From Ruminococcus sp. (GTDB lineage Bacteria; Bacillota; Clostridia; Oscillospirales; Ruminococcaceae), in contig NZ_JAILNU010000097.1 in the NCBI RefSeq assembly GCF_024691275.1, positions 1-39,347 on the forward strand: a DNA stretch of 39,347 bases. The letters are read 5' to 3'. The position numbers were made by a program, and so were the translations under genes. Position 1 is the stretch's first letter; each line of letters begins with the position of its first letter. This document shows positions 8,309 through 16,554 of this stretch, piece by piece. Under the pieces are notes generated by a model. That model saw only the letters and a list, made by a program, of their open reading frames with translations. It ran no database searches and had not been told where the DNA came from.

Positions 8309-8998
8309 ATGGAAAATCTATCAAAATTTGAAGATATAATCGGTTATAAATTCAAGAATATCGAGCTTCTGAGACAGGCTCTCTCTCATTCATCATATGC
8401 AAATGAAAAGAAGCGTCCCAACGGCAGCAATGAGCGCCTTGAATTCCTCGGAGACAGCGTTCTTTCCATTGTTGTTTCGGACTTTCTGTACAAGAATCTC
8501 AATGTTGCAGAGGGCGAGCTCACAAAGATGAGAGCCTCACTCGTATGTGAGAAGTCGCTCCATGTCTTCGCAAAGCAGATCGACCTGGGAGCTTTCATGC
8601 TCCTTGGCAAGGGCGAGGAGAACACCGGCGGACGTGAGCGTCCTTCCATACTCGCAGATGCTTTTGAAGCTGTTATCGCAGCGATATACCTTGACGGCGG
8701 AATGGAGCCTGTTTCAAAGCATATCCTACGCTTCATGCCAAAGGATATCCGCCATGCAAAAAAGCCTGTATTCAACGACTTCAAGACCGTTTTGCAGGAG
8801 ATAGTCCAGAAGAACCCCGAGGAAAAGGTGGAGTACGTCCTTATCGGCGAGGAAGGTCCCGATCACAACAAGCGTTTTGTTGTGGAGGTATGCCTCAACG
8901 ATCAGGTGATAGGAAAAGGCTCGGGTAAGAGCAAGAAGGAAGCAGAGCAGCTTGCTGCAAAGGAAGCTCTTGAACTTATGGGCTATGAAGCACAGTAA
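8309..8998 (+). CDS. rnc: Ribonuclease III
   Basis: Endoribonuclease that cleaves double-stranded RNA, including rRNA precursors. The 229-residue protein has the RNase III signature NERLEFLGDSVLS with its metal-binding acidic residues, the second acidic cluster in DAFEAVIAAIYLDGG, and a C-terminal double-stranded RNA-binding domain (about 155-225, ending KSKKEAEQLAAKEALELM). AAGGAG upstream precedes ATG 8309, 5 nt after plsX. The common plsX-acpP-rnc order lacks acpP here. The end overlaps the start of the radical SAM gene by 14 nt. Confidence 0.97.
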   Translation: MENLSKFEDIIGYKFKNIELLRQALSHSSYANEKKRPNGSNERLEFLGDSVLSIVVSDFLYKNLNVAEGELTKMRASLVCEKSLHVFAKQIDLGAFMLLGKGEENTGGRERPSILADAFEAVIAAIYLDGGMEPVSKHILRFMPKDIRHAKKPVFNDFKTVLQEIVQKNPEEKVEYVLIGEEGPDHNKRFVVEVCLNDQVIGKGSGKSKKEAEQLAAKEALELMGYEAQ

Positions 8999-9980
8999 CA
9001 TATCAATATTCATTCCGCATATAGGCTGTCCGCATCAGTGCAGTTTCTGCGACCAGCGTACTATAAGCGGAGCGCAGCACGCTCCGACAGGCGACGAGGT
9101 GCGTGAGATATGCAGCAGAGCGCTCGGCGAAGTCAGAGAGCCGCAGAATACGGAGATTGCTTTTTTTGGCGGAAGTTTTACCGCGATCCCGAGAGATTAT
9201 ATGCTGGAGCTTCTTGAAGCAGCGCATGAATTCGTGGGCGAGGGCAGATTCAGAGGTATACGCTGTTCTACACGTCCCGACTGCATAGACGCAGAAGTGC
9301 TGGGGCTGCTGAAAAAATATGGCGTTACCGCTATCGAGCTTGGGGCTCAGTCCATGGACGACGAGGTGCTTGAAGCCAATGAGCGCGGACATACTGCGCA
9401 GGACGTTGTCAATGCGAGCAGTCTTATAAAAGCGTACGGCTTTGAGCTGGGGCTTCAGATGATGACGGGACTTTACGGCAGCACTCCCGAAAAGGAGTGG
9501 GAGACTGTTGAAAAGATAGCCGCATTATCACCCGATACAGTGCGTATTTACCCTGTTGTGGTGCTTGAACATACAAGGCTGGGAGAGCTCCTGCTCTCGG
9601 GCGAATACAAGCCGTTCAGCTTTGATAAGGCTGTGGAGATAGCTTCTGCGGCAATGGTGATGTTCGAGGGCAGCGGTATCAGGGTCATCAAGTGCGGACT
9701 TCATGCCAGCGAATTCGTTGAGCAGGATATGGTGGGCGGTTTTTATCACCCCGCCTTCCGCGAGCTCTGTGAAGCGCTGATATACCGCCATAATATTGAA
9801 TTCGTCCTGAAAAACAGCAGCGTCGGCAGCGAAGCGGTGATAGCCGTCAACAGAAGATGCATAAGCAAGGCGGCAGGACAAAAGAGATCTAACATCGCGT
9901 ACTTCAAGGAGCGCGGTGTGAACATAAAGATCGTCGGGGACGAGGATATCCCGAAATATGAATGTGAGCTGAGGAGGTGA
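8985..9980 (+). CDS. Radical SAM protein (Elp3-like clostridial family)
   Basis: A 331-residue radical SAM enzyme. The Fe-S cluster motif is C15-x3-C19-x2-C22 (GCPHQCSFC), followed by the SAM-binding glycine-rich segment FFGGSFTAIP, and a TRPDCIDAEVLGLLKKYG stretch resembling the Elp3/YhcC group. No GNAT acetyltransferase domain follows, so it is not a full Elp3. I take ATG 8985 as start because the cysteine motif follows within 15 residues, as in relatives; extending to TTG 8952 adds residues that merely shadow the rnc end. In Clostridia a gene of this kind often lies between rnc and smc, which argues for a conserved but uncharacterised role, perhaps tRNA modification. Substrate unknown. Confidence 0.85.
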   Translation: MKHSNISIFIPHIGCPHQCSFCDQRTISGAQHAPTGDEVREICSRALGEVREPQNTEIAFFGGSFTAIPRDYMLELLEAAHEFVGEGRFRGIRCSTRPDCIDAEVLGLLKKYGVTAIELGAQSMDDEVLEANERGHTAQDVVNASSLIKAYGFELGLQMMTGLYGSTPEKEWETVEKIAALSPDTVRIYPVVVLEHTRLGELLLSGEYKPFSFDKAVEIASAAMVMFEGSGIRVIKCGLHASEFVEQDMVGGFYHPAFRELCEALIYRHNIEFVLKNSSVGSEAVIAVNRRCISKAAGQKRSNIAYFKERGVNIKIVGDEDIPKYECELRR

Positions 9981-9984
9981 GAGC

Positions 9985-12900
9985 GTGTACCTGAAATCTC
10001 TGGAAATACAAGGCTTCAAGTCATTTCCCGATAAAATAAGCCTTACCTTTGACAAGGGACTTACGGCAGTTGTTGGTCCTAACGGAAGCGGCAAGAGCAA
10101 TATCGGCGACTCGGTCAGATGGGTACTGGGCGAGCAGTCCACAAAAACTCTCCGAGGCAATAAGATGGAGGACGTTATCTTTTCGGGAACTGTTGCAAGA
10201 AAGCCTATGGGATTTGCCGCAGTTACACTGAATATAGACAACTCCGACAATACTCTCCCTGATATCGGCGACGAGGTGGCTATCACACGAAAGCTCTACC
10301 GAAGCGGCGAGAGCGAGTATCTCATAAACGGAAAGCCGTGTCGTCTGAAGGATATCAACGAGCTGTTCATGGACACGGGTCTCGGACGCGACGGTTACTC
10401 CATAATCGGACAGGGACGTATAGCTGAGATAGTAGGTGCGAAGAGTTCTGAGCGCCGTGATATCTTTGAAGAAGCGGCAGGTATATCGAAATTCCGATAC
10501 AAGAAGCTGGAAGCTGAGCGAAAGCTCACGGCAGCACAGGAGAATATGCTGCGTCTTACGGATATACTCACCGAGCTTGAAGGCAGAGTAGAGCCGCTGC
10601 GCATACAGTCGCAGAAAGCAGAGAAGTTCATCAAGCTTGCAGAAGAACGTAAAAGGCTTGAAATATCTGTATGGGTGACCCGTCTTGATAACATGAAAGT
10701 AAAGCTTGACGAGCTGGAAAGCAAAATACTCATCAGCAAGAATGAATATGAGAATATCGAGAATGATATCCAGCGTGAGGAGCAGAAGATAACCGACGGC
10801 ATAAGAAAGATGCAGGAGAGCACCATGAAAGCCGACGAGCTTCGCCGCAGAATGCTGGAGGAGGAGCAGACGTCTTCGGAAATGAAGTCGGGCATCGCCG
10901 TTCTTGAAAATGATATAAAGCACTGCAATGAGGCTGCACAAGCGGCTCAAAGGAACATCGACAGTTCAGAGGAGGCTAAGAAAGCTCTCGAAAAAGAGCG
11001 AAAGGAAGCTTTAGACAAGCTTGCAGAGCTTGAGGAGCAGAAAAAGGCTCTCGAAGCTGAGATAAAGACTGCCGAGGAGAGCTTCGAGAAGGCTGAAAGC
11101 GAGAGCTCAAAGCTGGGAGACTCCGTTGACAAGGCAGGCAGCGAGATAAACGGTATGTATATCAGACAGAGCGAGTACCGCTTTGCTATAGAGTCAGCAA
11201 AGTCTTCTATAGAGGAGCAGACCGCTCGTCTTGCAGAGCTTCGTGAAAACAGCGGCGACCTCGGAAAAAAGCTGGCTGAGTATGAGTCACAGACCGAAAG
11301 CGTAAAGGCTGAGGCTGAGAAAAATACCGCGAAAACCGAGGAGCTGCGTAACAAGCTCAGCGGACTTGAAAGGCTTTTCAAGTCAAGGCGCGAGGGCTTT
11401 GAACAGGCGAAAAATGATTTCGAGAGAGCTCTTTATGAGCTGAAAGACAAGCAGCAGCGCCGAAAGATACTCACCGACCTTGAAAACAACATGGAGGGCT
11501 TTGCAGGCAGCGTCAAGCAGGTGCTCAAAGCTTCCAAGCAGGGACGCATCGGCGGAGTTTTCGGAACGGTCGCACAGAATATCGGCGTTGAGCCGGAATA
11601 CGCTGTGGCTATCGAAACTGCACTCGGCGGTGCTATGCAGAACATAATCGTTGAAAACGAGGACATCGCCAAGCGCTGTATCCGTTTCCTGAAGGAGCAG
11701 AAGGGCGGACGTGCAACCTTCCTGCCCATAACCTCTGTAAAGGGAAATGAGCTCCGTGAACAGGGGCTTGAAAACTGTGAGGGCTTTGTGGCGAACGCTA
11801 ACAAGATAGTCACCTATGACCCGAAATTCAGCGGTATCATAGCATCGCTCCTCGGACGTATAGTCATTGCCGAGGATATCGACACGGCTACACTTATCGC
11901 CAAGAGATACGGCTATAAGTTCAGGATAGTAACTCTGGACGGTCAGGTCATCAATGCAGGCGGTTCGTTCACAGGTGGTTCGGCGCAGCGTTCGGGCGGT
12001 ATCATAACCCGTAAGAACGAGATCGAGACACTTGATGCCGAAATAGTAAAGCTTGAAGCCGAGAGGGATACTCTCCGCGAAAAGGCTGAGAAGCTGCGTA
12101 TGGAATCGGAGAAGCTCAGATATGATACGGAAGCTGCAAAGGAACAGCTTGCAAAATGTGATGCCGACAGAGTTCGTTTCGGCGCAGAGCTTACAAGCCT
12201 TGCGTCACTTGCGGAGCAGATACGCTCACAGTCGGAGAATTCCGTCAAGGTCATAACCGAGACCGAACAGAGGATATCAGCTGCAAAGCAGGATATCATC
12301 GACTCGGAAAAAGCCCTTGCACAGACCGACGCAGAGATAAAGGCTGCCGAGGAAAAACTGGCACAGGGACAGGATATACGCGAAAAGCTGAGACTTCAGA
12401 GAGCAGAGCTCTCCGACAAGCTGTCACAGCTCAAGATCAAGGGCATGGAGCTTGCAAAGGACGTGCAGGCACAGGAGCTTGAGATATCGCGTATCGACCG
12501 CAGAGCTGAGGAACTGAAATACGGTGCTCATCAGTTCGAGGAGGAGGTATTCCGTCAGAAGGAGCTCATCTCCGCAAAGGAGAACGAGATAGCCGAGCTG
12601 AAGGAGAAGCTTGCAGGCTTCAAGGACAATACCGCTTCGTACAATGAGCAGATAGAGCACTGCCATGCTACTCACAATGAGCAGAACCGACTCGTCAATG
12701 AGATGCAGCACGGTCTGAAAGCTATAAACGAGTCCAAGGAGAAGCTGTCGGCTGAGATAACACGACTTGAAGAACGTAAGGAGAACGTATGCCGCGATAC
12801 CGACAATATCATCAGGCAGCTCATGGAGGTATACGAGCTTACACGCTCTGAGGCTGTACAGATAGCCGAAAAGATAGAGGATATGAACGCTGCACAGGCA

Positions 12901-13557
12901 GAGCTCACATCTGTAAAGAACAAGATACGTGCTCTCGGAAGCGTAAATGTTGACGCTATCGAGGAGTACAAGGAAGTATCCGAGCGTTACCGCTTCATGT
13001 CCGAGCAGATAGCGGATATACAGAAGTCGAAGACAGAGCTTGAAAAGATAATCACTGACCTCACAGCGGAGATGTGCAGGATATTCTCAGAGAGCTTTGC
13101 AGTTATAAATTCCAACTTCAAGAGCATATTTGTGGAGCTGTTCGGCGGAGGTAAAGCCGAGCTGATACTGACAGACCCAGAAAATGTACTTGAATCGGGC
13201 ATAGAGATAAGTGTTGCGCCTCCCGGAAAGGTCATCAAGAACCTTATCTCGCTCTCAGGTGGAGAGCAGTCATTCGTAGCTATCGCAATATACTTTGCGA
13301 TACTCAAACTCAGACCTGCGCCGTTCTGTATCCTTGATGAGATAGACGCAGCTCTCGACGAAGTAAACGTAAGAAAGTACGCACAGTACCTGAAAAACTT
13401 CACTGATACCACACAGTTCGTGCTTGTCACCCACAGACGAAGCGCCATGGAAGAAGCGAATGTGCTCTATGGTGTGACCATGCAGGAGGACGGTATCTCA
13501 AAGCTCCTCAAAATGGAGCAGGTGGACTTTCAGGAAGACGTTGCGGACATCAAATAA
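9985..13557 (+). CDS. smc: Chromosome segregation protein SMC
   Basis: Condensin ATPase that organises and segregates the chromosome with ScpA and ScpB. At 1190 residues it has the family length. Walker A is GPNGSGKS at 31-38, two long Glu/Lys-rich coiled-coil arms (roughly 165-500 and 675-1020) flank a hinge at about 515-660 (starting GGVFGTVAQNIGVEPEYA), the ABC signature LSGGEQS begins at 1090, and Walker B ILDEIDAALDE at 1116-1126. The start is GTG 9985, just downstream of GGAGG. Its spacing of 4 nt from the radical SAM gene and its position upstream of ftsY follow the common rnc-smc-ftsY order. Confidence 0.98.
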   Translation: MYLKSLEIQGFKSFPDKISLTFDKGLTAVVGPNGSGKSNIGDSVRWVLGEQSTKTLRGNKMEDVIFSGTVARKPMGFAAVTLNIDNSDNTLPDIGDEVAITRKLYRSGESEYLINGKPCRLKDINELFMDTGLGRDGYSIIGQGRIAEIVGAKSSERRDIFEEAAGISKFRYKKLEAERKLTAAQENMLRLTDILTELEGRVEPLRIQSQKAEKFIKLAEERKRLEISVWVTRLDNMKVKLDELESKILISKNEYENIENDIQREEQKITDGIRKMQESTMKADELRRRMLEEEQTSSEMKSGIAVLENDIKHCNEAAQAAQRNIDSSEEAKKALEKERKEALDKLAELEEQKKALEAEIKTAEESFEKAESESSKLGDSVDKAGSEINGMYIRQSEYRFAIESAKSSIEEQTARLAELRENSGDLGKKLAEYESQTESVKAEAEKNTAKTEELRNKLSGLERLFKSRREGFEQAKNDFERALYELKDKQQRRKILTDLENNMEGFAGSVKQVLKASKQGRIGGVFGTVAQNIGVEPEYAVAIETALGGAMQNIIVENEDIAKRCIRFLKEQKGGRATFLPITSVKGNELREQGLENCEGFVANANKIVTYDPKFSGIIASLLGRIVIAEDIDTATLIAKRYGYKFRIVTLDGQVINAGGSFTGGSAQRSGGIITRKNEIETLDAEIVKLEAERDTLREKAEKLRMESEKLRYDTEAAKEQLAKCDADRVRFGAELTSLASLAEQIRSQSENSVKVITETEQRISAAKQDIIDSEKALAQTDAEIKAAEEKLAQGQDIREKLRLQRAELSDKLSQLKIKGMELAKDVQAQELEISRIDRRAEELKYGAHQFEEEVFRQKELISAKENEIAELKEKLAGFKDNTASYNEQIEHCHATHNEQNRLVNEMQHGLKAINESKEKLSAEITRLEERKENVCRDTDNIIRQLMEVYELTRSEAVQIAEKIEDMNAAQAELTSVKNKIRALGSVNVDAIEEYKEVSERYRFMSEQIADIQKSKTELEKIITDLTAEMCRIFSESFAVINSNFKSIFVELFGGGKAELILTDPENVLESGIEISVAPPGKVIKNLISLSGGEQSFVAIAIYFAILKLRPAPFCILDEIDAALDEVNVRKYAQYLKNFTDTTQFVLVTHRRSAMEEANVLYGVTMQEDGISKLLKMEQVDFQEDVADIK

Positions 13558-13620
13558 AAAATTTGTCACACTTTGGCACATTCAAACGATTAGATTATTA
13601 GACAAGGTTTGGAGGATATA

Positions 13621-14952
13621 ATGGGAATATTTTCAAAGATTGCCAGCGGTCTGAAAAAGACCAAAGATTTTCTGTTCGGCGGTATCATGCGAGTTCTCAA
13701 CTCGTTCACCGTTATAGATGACGAGCTCTTTGACGAGCTTGAAGAGCAGATGATAATGAGCGATATAGGTGTCGAGACCTCTGAGGAGATATGCGAAAGG
13801 CTCCGCAAGAAGATCAAGGAGCGCGGCATCACCGATCCTAAGGAGATAATGGGACTTATCCATGAAGTTATTGCCGAGATAATGGGCGATGATACAGGTC
13901 TTGACCTGTCCGTGTCACCTGCGGTAATAATGGTCATAGGCGTAAACGGTGCAGGTAAGACCACAACTATCGGCAAGCTTTGTCACCAGTTCAAGCAGGA
14001 GGGCAAGAAAGTCCTTGTTGCCGCTGCCGATACCTTCCGTGCTGCTGCTATAGACCAGCTTGAGGTATGGACTCAGAGAGCGGGAGTTGATATCGTAAAA
14101 CACGCTGAGGGCTCCGATCCAGGTGCGGTAGTTTATGATGCTCTGGAAGCCGCAAAGGCAAGAGGCTGCGATGTTGTGGTTATTGATACCGCAGGAAGAC
14201 TTCACAACAAGAAGAACCTCATGGAGGAGCTTAAAAAGATAAATCGTATCATTGACAACAAGGCGGGAGAATGCTCACGCGAGGTTCTTCTCGTACTTGA
14301 TGCCACAACAGGACAGAATGCGGTAAATCAGGCAAAGCTTTTCAGCGAAACTGCTCCTATAACAGGTATCGTCCTCACAAAGCTTGACGGTACAGCAAAG
14401 GGTGGTATCGTTATATCCATAAAGAATGAGCTGGGCATACCTGTAAAGCTCATAGGCGTAGGCGAGAAGATCGACGATCTCCAGCCGTTTGACAGCAATA
14501 TGTTCGTTGATGCGCTCTTCACCATTTCAGAGCAGACAGAAGAAGCAGCTGACGAGGACGCTGAAACTGAGGATACTGCATTTGAAGACGAGAATGAGGG
14601 ATATTCCGAAGAAGCAGAAGATGAAGCTTCTGAGGACGATGGATTCGTTTCTGACGACGAAGAAGTCATCGAAGGGACAGAGACCGAAGAATCTCCCGAA
14701 GAAAATGAGCCTGAGACAGAGCTTTATACCGAGGAGTATACCGAAGAAGAGCAGGCTGATGATACAGTTTATGAAGCTGAGGAAAGCGGCATAACCGAGG
14801 AAACATCAGACGAGGAAGAAGCTGCTGATGATGAAACCGAAGAAACAGCAGAGGAAGAAGCAGAAGCTGAACCTGAGGAAGCTCCTGAGCCTGAAAAGAA
14901 GAAAAAGCGCGGATTCTTCAGCAGACTGTTCGGAGGTAAGGACGATGATTAA
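13621..14952 (+). CDS. ftsY: Signal recognition particle receptor FtsY with acidic C-terminal tail
   Basis: FtsY is the SRP receptor GTPase that delivers ribosome-nascent-chain complexes to the membrane. The NG domain occupies about residues 1-303: P-loop GVNGAGKT at 107-114, DTFRAAA, DTAGR at 189-193 and TKLDG at 253-257. The start at ATG 13621 follows GGAGG at 13611-13615; an upstream TTG at 13609 would lie across that site. The odd part is the tail: residues ~307-425 are almost all Glu, Asp, Ser, Thr and Ala, and the last 18 residues are KKKKRGFFSRLFGGKDDD, a basic-aromatic peptide resembling the usual N-terminal membrane-binding segment of FtsY. In E. coli the acidic A domain is N-terminal, so the layout here is reversed. 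The tail also carries the rdgB ribosome binding site. Confidence 0.96.
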   Translation: MGIFSKIASGLKKTKDFLFGGIMRVLNSFTVIDDELFDELEEQMIMSDIGVETSEEICERLRKKIKERGITDPKEIMGLIHEVIAEIMGDDTGLDLSVSPAVIMVIGVNGAGKTTTIGKLCHQFKQEGKKVLVAAADTFRAAAIDQLEVWTQRAGVDIVKHAEGSDPGAVVYDALEAAKARGCDVVVIDTAGRLHNKKNLMEELKKINRIIDNKAGECSREVLLVLDATTGQNAVNQAKLFSETAPITGIVLTKLDGTAKGGIVISIKNELGIPVKLIGVGEKIDDLQPFDSNMFVDALFTISEQTEEAADEDAETEDTAFEDENEGYSEEAEDEASEDDGFVSDDEEVIEGTETEESPEENEPETELYTEEYTEEEQADDTVYEAEESGITEETSDEEEAADDETEETAEEEAEAEPEEAPEPEKKKKRGFFSRLFGGKDDD

Positions 14953-15526
14953 GCAGCTGGTAATGGCTACGAACAACGCAAACAAACTCCGTGAGGCAAG
15001 AGAGATACTTGCCCCCCTCGGTATAGAGGTGCTCTCTCAGCGTGAAGCAGGTGCAAACTGCGACCCCGAGGAAAACGGCACGACATTCGCAGAGAACGCA
15101 CTTATCAAGGCAAAAGCGGTATACGAAGCTGTAAAGCTCCCTACTATAGCAGATGACAGCGGTCTATGTGTTGTTGCTCTTGACGGTCGTCCGGGTGTGT
15201 ATTCCGCGAGATATGCTCCCGAGGGACAGCATTGTGCAAAGCTCCTTGAGGAGATGAAGGACGTTCCCGAAGATAAGAGAACAGCTTCATTCGATTGCAG
15301 CATAGCTTATATCGACGATAAGGAGATAAAGGTTGTAGGCGGCTGCTGCAAAGGACGTATCGGATATGAAATGCGCGGCACCAACGGCTTTGGCTACGAT
15401 CCCGTGTTCATGGTAGGCGAGCGCACAATGGCAGAGCTCACCGCAGAGGAAAAGAACGAAATAAGTCACAGAGGTGCGGCGCTGAGAGGGCTGTACAAGT
15501 ATCTGAAAGAAAGATTTGGTGAATGA
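14945..15526 (+). CDS. rdgB: Non-canonical purine NTP pyrophosphatase (dITP/XTP)
   Basis: House-cleaning enzyme that hydrolyses dITP, ITP and XTP to monophosphates. The protein starts MIKQLVMATNNANKLREA (the family's TNNxxK nucleotide-binding motif), then shows ENALIKAKA, ADDSGLCV, and the C-terminal GTNGFGYDPVF and SHRGAALRGL motifs. The 193-residue length is normal. The start is ATG 14945, served by GGAGG at 14932-14936, which lies inside the ftsY coding sequence; the genes overlap by 8 nt. In-frame extension upstream to 14828 only reads the ftsY acidic tail in another frame and is rejected. Confidence 0.95.
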   Translation: MIKQLVMATNNANKLREAREILAPLGIEVLSQREAGANCDPEENGTTFAENALIKAKAVYEAVKLPTIADDSGLCVVALDGRPGVYSARYAPEGQHCAKLLEEMKDVPEDKRTASFDCSIAYIDDKEIKVVGGCCKGRIGYEMRGTNGFGYDPVFMVGERTMAELTAEEKNEISHRGAALRGLYKYLKERFGE

Positions 15527-15527
15527 T

Positions 15528-15830
15528 ATGCTTACAAGCAAGCAGAGAGCATACCTGCGCGGTATCGCTTCAACATACGAGACCATATATCAGGTCGGCA
15601 AGGGCGGTATTACCGAGGCTATGTGCAAGGACATCGAAGCTGCTCTTAAAAAGAGAGAGCTTATAAAGCTGAGAGTTCTTGACAATTCAGGCTGGACAGC
15701 AAGAGAAGCCGCAGATGCTATCGCAGAGCAGACAGGCGCAGATGTGGTACAGGTCATCGGCAGCAAGTTCGTGCTGTTCAAGCGCAACGAGAAAGACCCT
15801 GTTATAGAGAATATCCCGAAGGCTAAGTGA
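15528..15830 (+). CDS. yhbY: YhbY-family CRM-domain RNA-binding protein
   Basis: A 100-residue single CRM (chloroplast RNA splicing and ribosome maturation) domain protein. It begins MLTSKQRAYLRGIAST and has the diagnostic VGKGG motif at the usual place, followed by ALKKRELIKLRVLDN and QVIGSKFVLFK. Homologues associate with pre-50S particles. Its start, ATG 15528, overlaps the end of rdgB region closely, indicating co-translation; an in-frame TTG at 15516 is less likely. Its position just before nadD matches the yhbY/yqeI-nadD-yqeK-rsfS order of other Firmicutes, here interrupted by the flavoprotein gene. Confidence 0.92.
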   Translation: MLTSKQRAYLRGIASTYETIYQVGKGGITEAMCKDIEAALKKRELIKLRVLDNSGWTAREAADAIAEQTGADVVQVIGSKFVLFKRNEKDPVIENIPKAK

Positions 15831-15834
15831 GTGT

Positions 15835-16530
15835 ATGAAGGTACTGATAATAAGCGGTACGAATCACAAGGGCTCGACATATAATATCGGACGGATCGCG
15901 GCTGAAAAGATAACATCGGCTGAGAATATCAGCGAGGTGTTCCTGCCGCGCGATTTTGACGAGTTCTGCTGCGGCTGCACGAACTGTTTCATGAAGTCTT
16001 CTGAGAAATGTCCTCATTACGCAAAGCTGAAGCCAATCACTGAACTTATTGATGCGGCAGATGTTATTATCCTCACATCACCTGTTTACGTTTACCACTG
16101 TACAGGTCAGATGAAGGCTCTTCTTGACCACTACGGCTGGCGCTGGATGGCACACCGCCCCGACGAGAGAATGTTCAGCAAGCAGGCAGTAGTCGTTGCA
16201 ACTGCTGCGGGAGCAGGTGTGAAGTCAACTATGAAGGATATGGCTGACAGCTGTTTCTTCTGGGGGATACCTCAGACCTATAGGCTGGGCATGGCTGTAA
16301 GAGCAGTTGACTGGAACAGCGTTGCACCTAAGATGAAGGACAGCATCAACGCCAAAGCAGAGGGTATCGCAAAAAAGATACTGAAAAGGCAGGGGAAAGT
16401 TCCTGTCGGCATAAAGACAAGGGCTTTCTTCAAGATAATGAGCCTTTTGCAGCGCAACGGCTGGAACAAGGCGGACGTTGACTACTGGAAGGAAAAGGGC
16501 TGGACAGGCAGCAAACGTCCTTGGAAATAA
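15835..16530 (+). CDS. NAD(P)H-dependent FMN reductase / flavodoxin-fold protein
   Basis: A 231-residue predicted flavoprotein. The N-terminus VLIISGTNHKGSTYNIG is the phosphate-binding loop of the NADPH-dependent FMN reductase family, and TSPVYVYHCTGQMKALLDH is the typical second flavin-contacting segment. A cysteine cluster FCCGCTNCFMKSSEKC (about 42-57) resembles those of iron-sulfur flavoproteins and may bind a cluster or act in redox chemistry. The C-terminal 40 residues are basic and Trp-rich (ending WKEKGWTGSKRPWK). It starts 4 nt after the yhbY-type gene and is an insertion into an otherwise conserved yhbY-nadD order. Electron acceptor unknown. Confidence 0.8.
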   Translation: MKVLIISGTNHKGSTYNIGRIAAEKITSAENISEVFLPRDFDEFCCGCTNCFMKSSEKCPHYAKLKPITELIDAADVIILTSPVYVYHCTGQMKALLDHYGWRWMAHRPDERMFSKQAVVVATAAGAGVKSTMKDMADSCFFWGIPQTYRLGMAVRAVDWNSVAPKMKDSINAKAEGIAKKILKRQGKVPVGIKTRAFFKIMSLLQRNGWNKADVDYWKEKGWTGSKRPWK

Positions 16531-16554
16531 ACATATAATGTCAGGAGGCGCAGA

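Noticed and set aside
9528..10286. 252-residue minus-strand ORF across the end of the radical SAM gene and the start of smc
   Set aside because: It mirrors two well-supported genes and its translation has no recognisable motif.
13558..13620. Promoter for ftsY
   Set aside because: TTGTCA and TTGGCA are present but no -10 box lies at 16-18 nt from either; transcription from upstream is more likely.
14489..14794. Alternative-frame ORF within the ftsY acidic tail
   Set aside because: Frame-shifted reading of GAA/GAG-rich sequence gives Lys/Arg-rich low complexity; the main frame is continuous to a fitting C-terminus.
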